Assembly: GCF_029784155.1 (NCBI RefSeq)
Contig: NC_073693.1
Span: forward strand, 226,749,094-226,813,093
DNA length: 64,000 nt
DNA from: Uranotaenia lowii
Lineage: Eukaryota > Arthropoda > Insecta > Diptera > Culicidae
Reading direction: 5' to 3'
The position numbers were made by a program, and so were the translations under genes. The first letter of the stretch is position 1, and each line of letters begins with the position of its first letter. Shown one piece after another: positions 44,695 through 56,334 of the stretch. The notes under the pieces were generated by a model that did no database searches, was not told the DNA's origin, and was given only the letters and a program-made list of their open reading frames with translations.

Positions 44695-45220
44695 AACAGA
44701 GTATATTTATTCTGGGAACCAGGCCACTGAAGTATCCTAGGGAACGAAGAAGCTGACCAACCAGCTAGGGAAGGATCTCAGGGACTGTTGATTGGACCTG
44801 AACCTTTCTGCGGAGAGGAGTGCCTTGACTATAGAGCTCAAGAACTGGTAAAACACCATTATTGTTTCCAACTGGAAAACAGCGGAGGGAGCAACTCAGG
44901 CAAAAAGATTCATTGAACCAAGCGCACGACTCTCCAAAAACATGTTGAACTTAAGTAAGCACGAGTTAAGTACTTACACAGGTGTCTTGACCGGAAAAGA
45001 AACTGCAGAGCATTTTCTATGCAACTGCTGCGCCCTACTAGATAGGAGAGAGCGTGTACTTGGGCAAAGTTAATAAGCGCACAAGACATATGGTTGCATA
45101 TCAGCCCTCAGAAGGTTATATCATACATCTTTGATATCATTCCCGATTGGGATAAAATGCTTAGTCAGCAATCTACTGTCACTCCAATCAATAGTGCAGG
45201 TGAACCTGAAAGCATTTAGT
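44695..45220 (+). pseudogene. Orphan LINE RNase H / C-terminal fragment
   Basis: The plus-strand frame reads RVYLFWEPGH, then a stop, then SILGNEEADQPAREGSQ, then LLIGPEPFCGEECLDYRAQEL. This matches the end of the RNase H domain (WxPGHxxIxGNExAD) of R1/I-type LINEs. Later parts in shifted frames give a C-terminal tail ending near CWAKLISAQDIW-like text. It is not in the family of the I-type LINE at 23939-29155, whose equivalent reads WIPSHVGIYGNEQADLLAK. The fragment abuts the MITE at its left. Confidence 0.65.
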
Positions 45221-46408
45221 AACGCAGGGTAAATACCACAATAGATCAACTACTGGTCGCAGTGGGCTCTCCCCTTCAAGGAAGAAAAATTTTATGAATG
45301 ATCTGTGAAAGGGAGATAAACAGAAACCGTTTCGTCAAACCTTATAAGGGTCAATGTTAATCTAAAATTCTTATAAAACTCTACATATCATCCACAGTTT
45401 GGAAAGTCAGGTTTGTATTTATCTGAAAGAACAACATTGAATCAGCCGATTTTTGATAACGAGTTCAATCTCAAACCGCTAATTACTTTTCATGTTTTTG
45501 ATTTTGTAAGCCACATTTCAACGTTCACCAAAAAGCATCAATACTTCAAAAGAATTCTAACATCTGTTTGAAAATCGCAGCCTCCAGTCGCAAACACTCG
45601 TAACCATCAATGTTGAAATAATAACGAGCAGCAGACTTTCAAAATTGATCCAATCAATCTCTTTCAAAGCCTTTACATGGCAGCCCCTTCCCTTCCCTGC
45701 CATCATCATCGTCCAAAAAAAAAAACTAAATCAAAGTATTATGATTTTCCATAAAACCCACAGGGCAACAGAAGCATGAAAGAAACAATTTGTTGTTCAT
45801 CCGTTGAACTGAAACGACTCATCCGTGATGTGAAAGCCCATCGTTTCTCTGGCTCGGCGTTGGATGTGTTTTGGGAAAAGTGAAAGTTTTCATCATGTTT
45901 CTGGTTGGTACCTGGCCAGGCCTGGCTCGGCGTTCCGTTTTTGGGAATGCTCTTTTTGTTCCCGATTGCTTGATCCTTTTATTTTCCCTTTTTTTTTCTC
46001 CTAGCTCACTCATATTGTGGCCTCAAAAGAATGCTGAAATCTGGAACAGCTGCACGACTCGAGCCGATCAACTCGTTTGAAAGGAAAATATTTAATATAA
46101 ATACTATAACCGGTGCGGCCAGGCGTAAGATATTGCTCAGATCTCCGCATCCAAGCCAACACCCACACTTTCCACACTTTCTACCTCGGCTGGCTTTGCT
46201 GCTCATGTCGGTTGTCGTCATGCTATCACTATTATGATGTTTTTTGCTCGACAATCTGTACAAATTTTTCGCCCCAAAACTGTCTGGGGGGCCGAATAAG
46301 TCTTGTCGATGATCCAAAGTCGGAAGGTTGAAACTACAGATGATTGGAATTTTTCTCACGTGGGCTCCTGAAGCGTTTTATCATACACATACGAACATTT
46401 GTGACGCC
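45221..46408. other. No gene recognised
   Basis: A moderately GC-rich stretch at 45660-46380 (for example CCAGGCCTGGCTCGGCG near 45916) with short ORFs on both strands. No family is recognised; it may be host regulatory or exon sequence. Confidence 0.5.
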
Positions 46409-47739
46409 GCACACAGGGGTAAATGAACCTAATAAGCGATCAAAATTATTTGCGGACAAACGGTAAACGATAGACATTTGATGTCTTCGCAACATTTTTA
46501 TATTTTTTGATGATCTATCAAATTCTTGAAAGAAAAAAGTGATTTTTTCACCTGGAAGGGAGATAAAAAAATTATTTCTTGAAATAATTAGTTTAGCGTC
46601 TTGATGTCTTCACAAAAGTTGTAGATCTTATTATTTTAAGCAACTTTGTTGAAGACACCATAAAGATCGCATGAAATTCAAAAAAGTTACGAGCATTTAA
46701 AAAATAACGAGAATTTTAACAAGTAATTTTGAGTTTTTATTTAATATCTTTTTTAGTATACGATTTACAAACTTGGTGTATTTGAGAAAGTTGTTCAAAT
46801 TGTTAAAACACACAATTTTGTAGAACATTTTAAATACATATTTCAACTAAGAAAGGAGATATACTGCAAAATATCCAAAATAATGCCTTTTTTCAGTAAG
46901 TTATAACCTTAAGAGTTCGGACGAGTTCGGATAATTTTTTGAGTGGATTTTGTTGGTCAAGTTATTGGCTTTCCATTGATATATAAATTAAACATTAGTT
47001 TTGAATAGATTTTCTGCAAACTAGCAATCAATAATGAGCTTTTTCCTTTAGAAACACTTAAAATTCGAAGAAAAAAAACCTCAATTTTTTCTGTTTTTAG
47101 AGCAAAAAGCTCATTTTTGATTGCTTGTTTGAACAAAATCTATTCAAAACTAATGTTTAATTTATATATCAATGGAAAGCCAATAACTTGACCAACAAAA
47201 TCCACTTAAAAAATTATCCGAACTCGTCCGAACTCTTAAGGTTATAACTTACTGAAAAAATGCATTATTTTGGATATTTTGCAGTATATCTCCTTTCTTA
47301 GTTGAAATATGTATTTAAAATGTTCTACAAAATTGTGTGTTTTAATAATTCGAACAACTTTCTCAAATATACCAAGTTTGTAAATCGTGTACTTAAAAAG
47401 ATATTAAATAAAAACTCAAAATTACTTGTTAAAATTCTCGTTATTTTTTAAATGCTCGTAACTTTTTTGAATTTCATGCGATCTTTATGATGTCTTCAAC
47501 AAAGTTGCTTAAAATAATAAGATCTACAACTTTTGTGAAGACATCAAGACGGTAAACTAATTATTTCAAGAAATAATTTTTTTATCTCCCTTCCAGATGA
47601 AAAAATCACTTTTTTCTTTCAAGAATTTGATAGATCATCAAAAAATATAAAAATGTTGCGAAGACATCAAATGTCTATCGTTTACCGTTTGTCCGCAAAT
47701 AATTTTGATCGCTTATTAGGTTCATTTACCCCTGTGTGC
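46409..47739. mobile_element. Near-perfect 1.33-kb palindrome
   Basis: Left arm about 46409-47053, right arm about 47095-47739, in inverted orientation with roughly 40 bp between. The ends read GCACACAGGGGTAAATGAAC and its exact complement. Long blocks match without gaps, for example AAACGGTAAACGATAGACA and GGAAGGGAGATAAAAAAA with their complements; I see only scattered mismatches (CACCTGG versus CATCTGG; TTAGCGTC versus TTACCGTC). It has no coding capacity. It is a foldback element or a recent inverted duplication. Confidence 0.88.
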
Positions 47740-49199
47740 GCCGTTCGAGCAATCAAAGTTAGCGTATTTTTATCGTATTCAGTTTTGTGCTTCTGCAGTC
47801 CCAAGGCTTGTTTGAAGACGCAATTGGCGATTTGCAGCAAAGCTATTTCACATGCAACGCCAACTTGTTGTCACTAATGGAACTAACAAAAGGGTGATGA
47901 TAGTAGTTTTTCAACATGGCAGGGAATACAAATTGTTTTAAAAACTAAGTTTTCTGTGGAAACTATCAAGTTTCCAACCATTATTATTGCTAAATCTTGT
48001 TAGAAAATCATTATTTTACTAGTTTTGATGTTTTTTTGATTAGTAAATATAGTTTCGCACAAATTTTCTGTCAAATTCAATTTTTAATTTTCAAATTCAA
48101 ACCACAAAAAGCACCTGGAAAACTCAGGGGGTGAATGGGCTGCTCAATAAGATGTTGAGCGATGTCCGGGCTGCGTAAATACTTTTTCTAATTTGAAGGG
48201 TCGCAGACACAAATCAGAAAAAAGACACGTCCTGATAATTTTCTTGAAAATTGAACCTTATGTGAAAGTAAAGAACAATGAACAGTATATTTGTTCGTTT
48301 ATTAACTTTTTTTTTTTACCAAAATACAAGGATAACTGTTAAATTCTAAATGACTCAAAACTACTTTGAATACTTTTATAGCTATGCGTAAATATTTAGA
48401 AAAAAAAAAATTGATGCTGGGTCGCAAGCGGCTCGCAAAAATCTGTCATTGATGTGTAGTTTCGTCTGGCCGATGCGAATAATCTTTTTGATAGGTACCG
48501 TAGAAAAACAAAACATCCCTTGCCAAGGCAGTTCCTAATCAGTTCCGTCCGTTCCGTCACATTCTTTAGCACTTGTTTTCCGAAAGAGGTTCAAGCTATT
48601 TTTTCATCCTTAACTGGTTTCTTTTTCAAAACTTGAAACGTATCTAAAAGTAATTTTTAAGGAATATTATATGAAAAAGAATTTGCTAAAAATAAATAAA
48701 AATATTACGAACTAAGAAATCTTCGTCTCAAAGATGATGCAAACAAAAATATTTCCCAAGCCGTTTTTTGATAAATCTTCCCTTTTCGAAAACTTTTGCA
48801 TAAAAAACGGCACTTTAAATATTCTTCCCGCGTGTAGGCCTTCCAAGCAGCTGCAAGTTGACACTTTTCATGTGTTTCCGGAGAACTAAAAATTAATGAA
48901 GATAAACTGATGAACATGTTGCGAAAAGTATAGGCGATTCAAGAATTCACTTTTTCTTACCATATTATCTAATCAAAACTGACTGAATACTTTGTTTAAC
49001 TGCGAAATTTTCAAAAACCGTCTTGTGTTTTGGAAAACTACTACGCGTTTTGACACTTGCGTCCATAACATCATCATTTTGATCGCAGAGCCCTCTGAGT
49101 GTCATTTTGAGCTGCAAATCGCCAATCGAATGGTTCAATCATATTCTACTGATTAGAATATTTTACTCTGGATTTTTAAGTATTAACATTCATACTTAA
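47740..49199. other. No gene recognised
   Basis: AT-rich, with short accidental ORFs only. Confidence 0.55.
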
Positions 49200-50117
49200 A
49201 AAAAATGACAAAAATGACAAAAATGACAAAAATGACAAAAATGACAAAAATGACAAAAATGACAAAAATGACAAAAATGACAAAAATGACAAAAATGACA
49301 AAAATGACAAAAATGACAAAAATGACAAAAATGACAAAAATGACAAAAATGACAAAAATGACAAAAATGACAAAAATGACAAAAATGACAAAAATGACAA
49401 AAATGACAAAAATGACAAAAATGACAAAAAAGACAAAAATGACAAAAATGAAAAAAAAATGACAAAAATGACAAAAATGACAAAAATGACAAAAATGACA
49501 AAAATGACAAAAATGACAAAAATGACAAAAATGACAAAAATGACAAAAATGACAAAAATGACAAAAATGACAAAAATGACAAAAATGACAAAAATGACAA
49601 AAATGACAAAAATGACAAAAATGACAAAAATGACAAAAATGACAAAAATGACAAAAATGACAAAAATGACTAAAATGACAAAAATGACAAAAGTGACAAA
49701 AATGACAAAAAATACAAAAAATTCTAAAATGACAAAATTGATAACAATTACAAAAAATATTAAAAATTCGAAAATTACAAAAAATTCAAAAATTACAAAA
49801 ATTAAAAAAAAACAAAAATTACAAAAATTACTAAAATTACTAAAATAACAAAACTTACAAAATTTACAAAAATGATAAAAATGACAAAAATGACAAAAAA
49901 TTACAAAAATTACAAAAATTACAAAAATTACAAAATTTACAAAAATTACAAAAATTACAAAAATGACAAAAAATACAAAAATGACTAAAATTACAAAAAT
50001 TACAAAAATTACAAAAATTACTAAAATTACTAAAATTACTAAAATTACAAAATTACAAAATTACAAAATGACAAAAATGACAAAAATTACAAAATTTACA
50101 AAAATTACAAAAATAAC
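49200..50117. repeat. 9-bp minisatellite (ATGACAAAA)n with a decaying right flank
   Basis: From 49203 to about 49700 the unit ATGACAAAA repeats more than 50 times with almost no variation, apart from an interruption at 49429-49460. To about 50117 it decays into ATTACAAAA/ACTAAAATT variants. Because the period is a multiple of three, long open frames result (Met-Thr-Lys repeats on plus, Ser-Phe-Leu and Phe-Cys-His repeats on minus); these are not genes. Confidence 0.95.
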
Positions 50118-50660
50118 AAAACAGTTGAATTTTTAAGTACATATTTGAGTCTATTGACATCCATGCTAAAATTTGCCAGAGTATTGTCACGGATTTTGTT
50201 CAAACCGCAAACTTTTAAATGATTACCTTGGATATTGCGAGCACAAATTAGAGCATCCTGGAATGTAGGCACAGATTATTTTTTTCAATCAGATGCTCAA
50301 AACTGAAAAATCTCTTCTGTGATAAAATAATATTTTTAAATCTTAAAGATACCAAAAATTCAGTTAACATTTCCTTTTTTAAGCTTAAAATACGAAAAAT
50401 ATAAAATAAAATAGACCTATTTCATAATAATCATTGTTTTGGAAAGTGTAACAAAAATTCCATCACATTTTGATTTCATATTTCTGGAATATTAGAATAA
50501 AACTTAACGAAATTGGAAAAGATCCCTCATCCCTATGAAATTCATGAAATTCCCAGTCACCGTCAATCTGAGCAGATGTCATATATTCATTACTTCAAAC
50601 AGGTGTATCATAAGGTTAAAAAATCGATATTAGTCCTTACTATTTAAGATTCAAATTTAT
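50118..50660. other. No gene recognised
   Basis: AT-rich spacer between the minisatellite and the TIR element. Confidence 0.5.
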
Positions 50661-51583
50661 TGCCGTGAAACGGGGCATCATGCAAAAGTAGGGTTAGATG
50701 CAACATTTGTATACCACAACACTCATTCAATTTTTATTTCAATAAAGTTATCGTTCAATGATAACAAATTGATGATGACATAGCTTTTAACATCGTGAAA
50801 GAGTTTTTTAAAGTTTTTGATTCTCATAAAAAAAATTAAAAAAAAAATCGAGGAATAGATGTTTAAATTTTTACATTTTTCGATGCCGTAAAAAACTTAA
50901 ACTTAATATTGCTTCCATTATACAATACCAACATTGTTGGTGTATAAATATTTTTCAGACAATCACCAAATTTTTTAAAATAAATATTTTCAAAATTCAG
51001 TTAGCTGACTGGGGCAAAATGCAACAAAATGCAAATAAGAACTAAATCTCATAAATCGCGTTTCCATATTCTGGGATATGATTGTTTAGCATTAAGCGTT
51101 TGTTAACTTTAAAATTTCATCCATCCTAAGATTTATTTACATGATTTAAGATAAAAGAATATTTTGTAGTATTTTTACCCCTAAATGTATGCAGCAGATT
51201 AACACTTTTTTCTTAAAAACATTTTTGTCAGAAAAAAAGTAAAATTTAATCTGATCAAAACTAAAAATAACTGCAATTGGTGCTTTACGCGTTATGTCAT
51301 CACAAATGTATCAAAAACTTTAAAGTTTCAAATGTTTTCATTTGATTTTTTATTAATTACAGAGTTTGTTGCAACTTCCCCCTTTTTCTTAGTAGGGTGA
51401 AAATCGTATGTTTTTGTGAATTTAAAAATAGCTGGCAAAACCAATATTTTTTCTGACTACGTCAGTTTGGTGTCCCACCAACCTTTAAACTTTTGATGTA
51501 CAAGAGGTATGATTGTCTGTAAGCATTAAGATTTTAGAAGCCATTGAAGTTGAAAAGTGTTGCATGTTGCCCAGTTGACGGTA
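50661..51583. mobile_element. TIR element, copy 2 (about 920 bp)
   Basis: Same orientation and content as 5224-6182. The left end TGCCGTGAAACGGGGCATC and the right end (complement TACCGTCAACTGGGCAACA) are inverted repeats. Shared internal blocks include GACTGGGGCAAAATGCAACA and TTATTACAGAGTTTGTTGCA-like text. It is diverged by substitutions and small indels, so the family is old or this copy is. No transposase. Confidence 0.75.
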
Positions 51584-53063
51584 CTGGAAATGTACTGAGA
51601 ATAAAAATAATTGTCCGTACAGCACTAATTTTAACGCCAAAACGTTCATGACGGACACTTTTTAAGCAAAACTGACAGGAAAATATATTATTTTTGTGCA
51701 TCAATCCTCTTTTAAGATCAATTATTGTATGCCTTGAACATATTCGTTCGTGAGAAATATTCAATTTACGACTATGAGATCTTAAAATAATGTCAAACAA
51801 TTGAATACTAGTGCTTAGACTGGTTTAACTTCGCAATCTTTTTTGGATCGCAACCAAACTTTCAGGGATGATTTTTTAAGCAATTTCTAAAACGAACATC
51901 AAATTTGAGCTTATTCGAAAAAAATCGATAAAATGCAGTGAGTATTTGTGAAAAAAGTTTAATTTCCTTACGAACGATTACCTGTATGTTAAAATAGAAA
52001 TATAATAATTGATCTAAAAAGAGAACGGATTGTGCACAAAACGAAGTAAAATTGCTCGACCACAATCCTTTTTCTAACCAGCTGAGTGTTCTGCAAACGT
52101 ATCTATCTGAGGCTGTTGGAGAAGTGAACATTATTATTGACTTTTTGTTAAATTCAGTTTTATCAACTTTTGAATGCCTGTTTTAATACAACAACTTTTG
52201 TGTTGCTGATGATTTTAAATTACAAGCCGTCCGCAATACTTTTAAGTTTTGTGTTATTGAACAAAAGGGCTTGTTATCGTTTAGGATGTCAAATAAAATT
52301 GATGGGTACTCAGCAACAAAAACGTTAAAACTTTTTTATTTGAAAAAAAAGGCGGAGGGTTTAAATATCTTTCAATTCGGAATCGCAGTTTAAATGCGGC
52401 GCCAAATTGTCAGCATGCAAAATTCAATTTTCAATCTGCTACGACATCCCGTAAACAGGGCTCCAAAACAAAAAAATATATTGATGATATTTCTCAGCCA
52501 TTGAAATCGGGATTCGGCCGGTGCACGGTCCTGATACCAACTTTCCCGCTGCGGTCGTTGGCAACGAGAGAAAAAAAAACAATCCGACTGACGGCGGGGC
52601 GAAGGCATTCACCGGGATATATTTTTAATTATATTACCAGCGCTCTATGCACCTGTGCAATATCATAATTTCATTTTAATTGAGGTCATTAATATTCTTC
52701 CCCAGGGGACTTTTCTCCCTTTGGCCCGGGACTGTCAATGTGCGAAGAGAAAAGCTTGAGGGATATTTTTCTCCCGTTCTTCGTCCTTCTTCCGTTAAGC
52801 TTGTTTCTCGGGTTGTGTTGTTGTAAAAACCTTTTGTACGCCCTACTGCCCTCCCATCTTCCCGTGGCCCCAAAGAGTAGAGATATTTCCCGGATGTTCC
52901 CGGACAACAGCGGTACACATGATAGCTTCTAGGAACCCCGGAAGACGACAGTTGGCGAATGAGTCACCCATCGTTTCTTTTTCGACGCCGGTTGTGGCGG
53001 CCCGGATGTTATAAGTGGTAGTTATTTGCTCAGCGTCAATGGCGTCGGAATCCGCGATTATTT
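51584..53063. other. No gene recognised; GC-richer at 52500-53050
   Basis: AT-rich up to about 52480. The stretch at 52500-53050 has higher GC (GGATTCGGCCGGTGCACGG; CGCCGGTTGTGGCGGCCCGG) and no supported frame. The LINE 3' tail begins immediately to its right, so this is the pre-insertion host sequence. Confidence 0.5.
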
Positions 53064-53281
53064 TGAATTGAATTGAATTAATGGTTTATTTATTTATAAG
53101 TGTACTATTTACATGGTTTTTTTAACACTCCATTGGTCAAGCCGCTTGAGGAGTGCCTAAATCCTATATATCTATACCTAAACTAATTTCACTACATTCT
53201 AACAAAATTTCAATTACAAAAACAAATTTTCTCTAATACATTTGGGTTTTCTCTCATTTATGATCTTGAACAATATCGAAA

Positions 53282-56200
53282 TTACAATGAAAAGATATCA
53301 TAAGATTTCAGAAGTGTTGACAAGTAGCTAGTTTGCAAAATACATACTCTTATCTGTTTTTTAAGGTGTACGTTATCATTAAAAGTTCCACATTTACCCT
53401 CAAAGTGATTGAAAAATTTAACTCCACGAAAAGCAAGAGAACGTTCACCTATGGTAGAAATAATGGTGGGTCGATCAAGCATGTTTCTGTTTCGTGTGAG
53501 ATAGTGGTGATTAGTGCGACTAAATGTAATATTGCAGTGAGTAGTTTGATTAAGACATTGGAAAATAAAGCTACAGATTTGAATTATGTATAAGCCTCTT
53601 ACAGGAATTATATTATTGACATTATTGTAAAGATCTATTGTATGGCTGCGGGGAGGAAGATGGTAAATTATGCGTAGTATTCTGTTTTGTGTGATCTGAA
53701 CTCTGTTAATTAGGTTATTGCTTGCGGTACCCCATGTCGAAACTAAGTAAGTCAACATTGAATGAAAAAGTGAATGATAAATTATAAGTAATACATTCAG
53801 TGGCACTCTTCTTCTTATTTTGCAAACAATTCCATTTATTTTATTTAATTTTTTTAAAAGGTGACTAATATGTTGATTCCAATTCAATTGCTCGTCAAGA
53901 ATAATTCCAAGATATTTACATTCAGAGACAACTTTAATACTAGGAAATGTTAATTTAGTAACCGGTAAGAGATTTGATAATGAACGATGGCTAGATTTAA
54001 AATTTAAAATATTTGATTTATCCAAGTTTAGAGTTAATTTATTGATTCGGAAATAATCACTCAATAAAATAAGGTCACTGCATAAATTGATATCGTTGGT
54101 TGAATGACTATCGCTGTGGTAAAATGTGGATGAATCATCAGCAAAAAGTCGCAGTACTCCTTTCAGGGGCAAGAGAGCCATGTCATTCAAGTAAATAATA
54201 AAAAATAATGGTCCCAAGACTGAGCCTTGTGGAACACCAATGTTTATAGGTAGAGTAGAACTTTGATAGTTGTTTAACTTGACGTATTGATATCTATCAG
54301 TCAAATAACTTTTAAATAAGCTAAGAGGTGTACCACGAATGCCAGCAAAAAACAACTTCTCTAAAAGAATATCTCTATCTACGGTATCAAATGCTTTTGA
54401 CAGATCCAGAAAAAGTCCTAATACATGTTCTTTTTTATCTAGGCTTAATTGTATACTGTTTGTCAATTCTATTACAGCGTTAGTAGTAGATGATTTCTCT
54501 CTAAAGCCATATTGCATGGAATAAAAGAAAGAATTATTATTTAGGAAGGAAGTCAATCGTGCTGAAAGTATTTTTTCAAAAATTTTATTTATTGTTGATA
54601 GGACTGAAATCGGTCTATAATTACTGCAAAGTGACGGATCGCTTGATTTAAAAACTGGTGTAACCTTAGCAATTTTTAATGTTTTAGGATATATACCATT
54701 TTGCATACAAAGATTAAAAATATCTTTAAGAACTGGACAGATAACATCAATAACAGCTTTAAGAAGATAAACGCTAAAATTATCTGGGCCAGCACTCGTG
54801 TTATTAGAAAACGATTTTATAAGACAAGCTATTTCCAATTCATCTGTAGGTACAAGAAACAATGTATTATTGTTGTGATTTAGTGTATTGTATTTATTTA
54901 TTGAATCGGTGCTATTAGATGCATGTTTGGAAGCCATGACTTGTCCAATGGAAGAGAAATATTTATTGAACTCATTGCAAATTGATTGTTTACAAGTAAC
55001 TGTTGAGTTAGAATCTAATAAATGAAGTTCATTTACTGAAGAGCTACTGACCGTTCGACCTAAGACTTCATTAATGTTATTCCATGTTTCCTTTGAGCTT
55101 TTCGAATTGGTGAATTTCTTTGTATAATAACATTCTTTCAAACTTTGCGAATAGCTTTTAATTCTGTTATTTAATTCATATATTTTCATATTGATTATGT
55201 CAACTGACTTCCCCAGTCTTAAATATTTCTTCTTTTTGTTCCTCAAATTCTTATTCCAGTTAATAAGTTTTAATAATTGTTCAGACATCCATGGGCTGAT
55301 TCTTTCGGATGATGATTTTAGTTTTATTATTTTGGTGCACTCGTGTAGCGTATTTGAAACTGTAGATGAAAAGTAATCATAAAATTGATTCGGATCTTCA
55401 AAAGTACACATATAAGCTGGTGAAAATCGCATTGTAAGTAGTTGATTCATTCTTTGGAAATCGGTTCTGTACTTGAGTCTTTCCTTGTGCTGCCTGTGAG
55501 GTGCATATGGAAAATGAGTGTAGATGTAATTATGATCACTATTAGAATTAAATATAGTGTCGTTCAAAATGGGAAATTTTTCAAAAAGGTTAAAACACAC
55601 ATGGTCAAGAAGTGCTTGACTTGCAGGCCGAGTTTCGTGTATATTGGATATAAGAAATCCATAACTTACTAAAATATTATAATAATCATTCACTTTATCA
55701 GACGGAGTAAACATGTCAATGTTGATGTCACCCAGAAGAATATGAGGAATATTTTTTGAATAATCTAAATTGTTTTCTAAATGTTGTAGGAACTTATTGA
55801 AAGTATAATCGTTAGGTGGTCTATAGTAAGAAGATATTTTCAATGGAGAATTATTGTTCAAATTGATTTTAACTTGGATAGAATGAAAACTAGAAATATC
55901 ACAAACGTACTCATTGCAATCAATTACATCGAAATTAATGCATTTAGAAACATAAACCGCAAGACCCCCACCAACACCTCTACTTCTACAAGAAAAAATA
56001 CTGCAATAACCGTCAATTTGGTAAAGTTGTGTGAGGTTACTTTTTAACCATGTTTCACTTATAATGATAACGTCTGGTTTTTTTAAAAGTTTGTCAATAT
56101 CTAATTTTAGGTTATCAAAACGATCAATGTTAGATATGCTTCGTGCATTAATTTGAAGTATCGATAAAAAGTTGTTCTTATGAATATTATGAAGATAATC

Positions 56201-56290
56201 ATCAACACTTCTAAAATACTTATTATTATTCAAAAGCAAAGAAAAATCTACATCATGAAATGATTTAATGAACTGCTCAAAACTTGACAT
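53282..56290 (-). CDS. CR1/L2-like LINE ORF2: endonuclease-reverse transcriptase
   Basis: 1,002 codons without interruption. The APE-type endonuclease covers about residues 40-255, with LQINARSI, ISETWL, GVGGGLAVYVS, YYRPP, GDINIDM and SDH, so the catalytic Asn, Glu, Asp and His positions are all present. A linker to about 480 follows. RT at about 490-770 has AGPDNFSVYLLK, NYRPISVLSTINKIFEKIL, FLDLSKAFDTVDR, GVPQGSVLGPLFF and the catalytic FADD. A C-terminal region without RNase H follows (YHLPPRSHTIDLY, AFRGVKFFN). It would nick target DNA and copy element RNA in the nucleus. The start MSSFEQ is chosen as the first ATG after ORF1. Assignment to CR1 versus L2 or a close relative needs a tree. 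Confidence 0.92.
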   Translation of the reverse strand: MSSFEQFIKSFHDVDFSLLLNNNKYFRSVDDYLHNIHKNNFLSILQINARSISNIDRFDNLKLDIDKLLKKPDVIIISETWLKSNLTQLYQIDGYCSIFSCRSRGVGGGLAVYVSKCINFDVIDCNEYVCDISSFHSIQVKINLNNNSPLKISSYYRPPNDYTFNKFLQHLENNLDYSKNIPHILLGDINIDMFTPSDKVNDYYNILVSYGFLISNIHETRPASQALLDHVCFNLFEKFPILNDTIFNSNSDHNYIYTHFPYAPHRQHKERLKYRTDFQRMNQLLTMRFSPAYMCTFEDPNQFYDYFSSTVSNTLHECTKIIKLKSSSERISPWMSEQLLKLINWNKNLRNKKKKYLRLGKSVDIINMKIYELNNRIKSYSQSLKECYYTKKFTNSKSSKETWNNINEVLGRTVSSSSVNELHLLDSNSTVTCKQSICNEFNKYFSSIGQVMASKHASNSTDSINKYNTLNHNNNTLFLVPTDELEIACLIKSFSNNTSAGPDNFSVYLLKAVIDVICPVLKDIFNLCMQNGIYPKTLKIAKVTPVFKSSDPSLCSNYRPISVLSTINKIFEKILSARLTSFLNNNSFFYSMQYGFREKSSTTNAVIELTNSIQLSLDKKEHVLGLFLDLSKAFDTVDRDILLEKLFFAGIRGTPLSLFKSYLTDRYQYVKLNNYQSSTLPINIGVPQGSVLGPLFFIIYLNDMALLPLKGVLRLFADDSSTFYHSDSHSTNDINLCSDLILLSDYFRINKLTLNLDKSNILNFKSSHRSLSNLLPVTKLTFPSIKVVSECKYLGIILDEQLNWNQHISHLLKKLNKINGIVCKIRRRVPLNVLLIIYHSLFHSMLTYLVSTWGTASNNLINRVQITQNRILRIIYHLPPRSHTIDLYNNVNNIIPVRGLYIIQICSFIFQCLNQTTHCNITFSRTNHHYLTRNRNMLDRPTIISTIGERSLAFRGVKFFNHFEGKCGTFNDNVHLKKQIRVCILQTSYLSTLLKSYDIFSL

Positions 56291-56334
56291 ATCCTAAATC
56301 TAAAGAAAAAATAATATAATATGAAAAAGACTTA

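Noticed and set aside
49176..49848. Long ORFs of repeated Met-Thr-Lys, Ser-Phe-Leu and Phe-Cys-His
   Set aside because: They are produced on both strands by the 9-bp minisatellite, whose period preserves the frame. No unique protein sequence.
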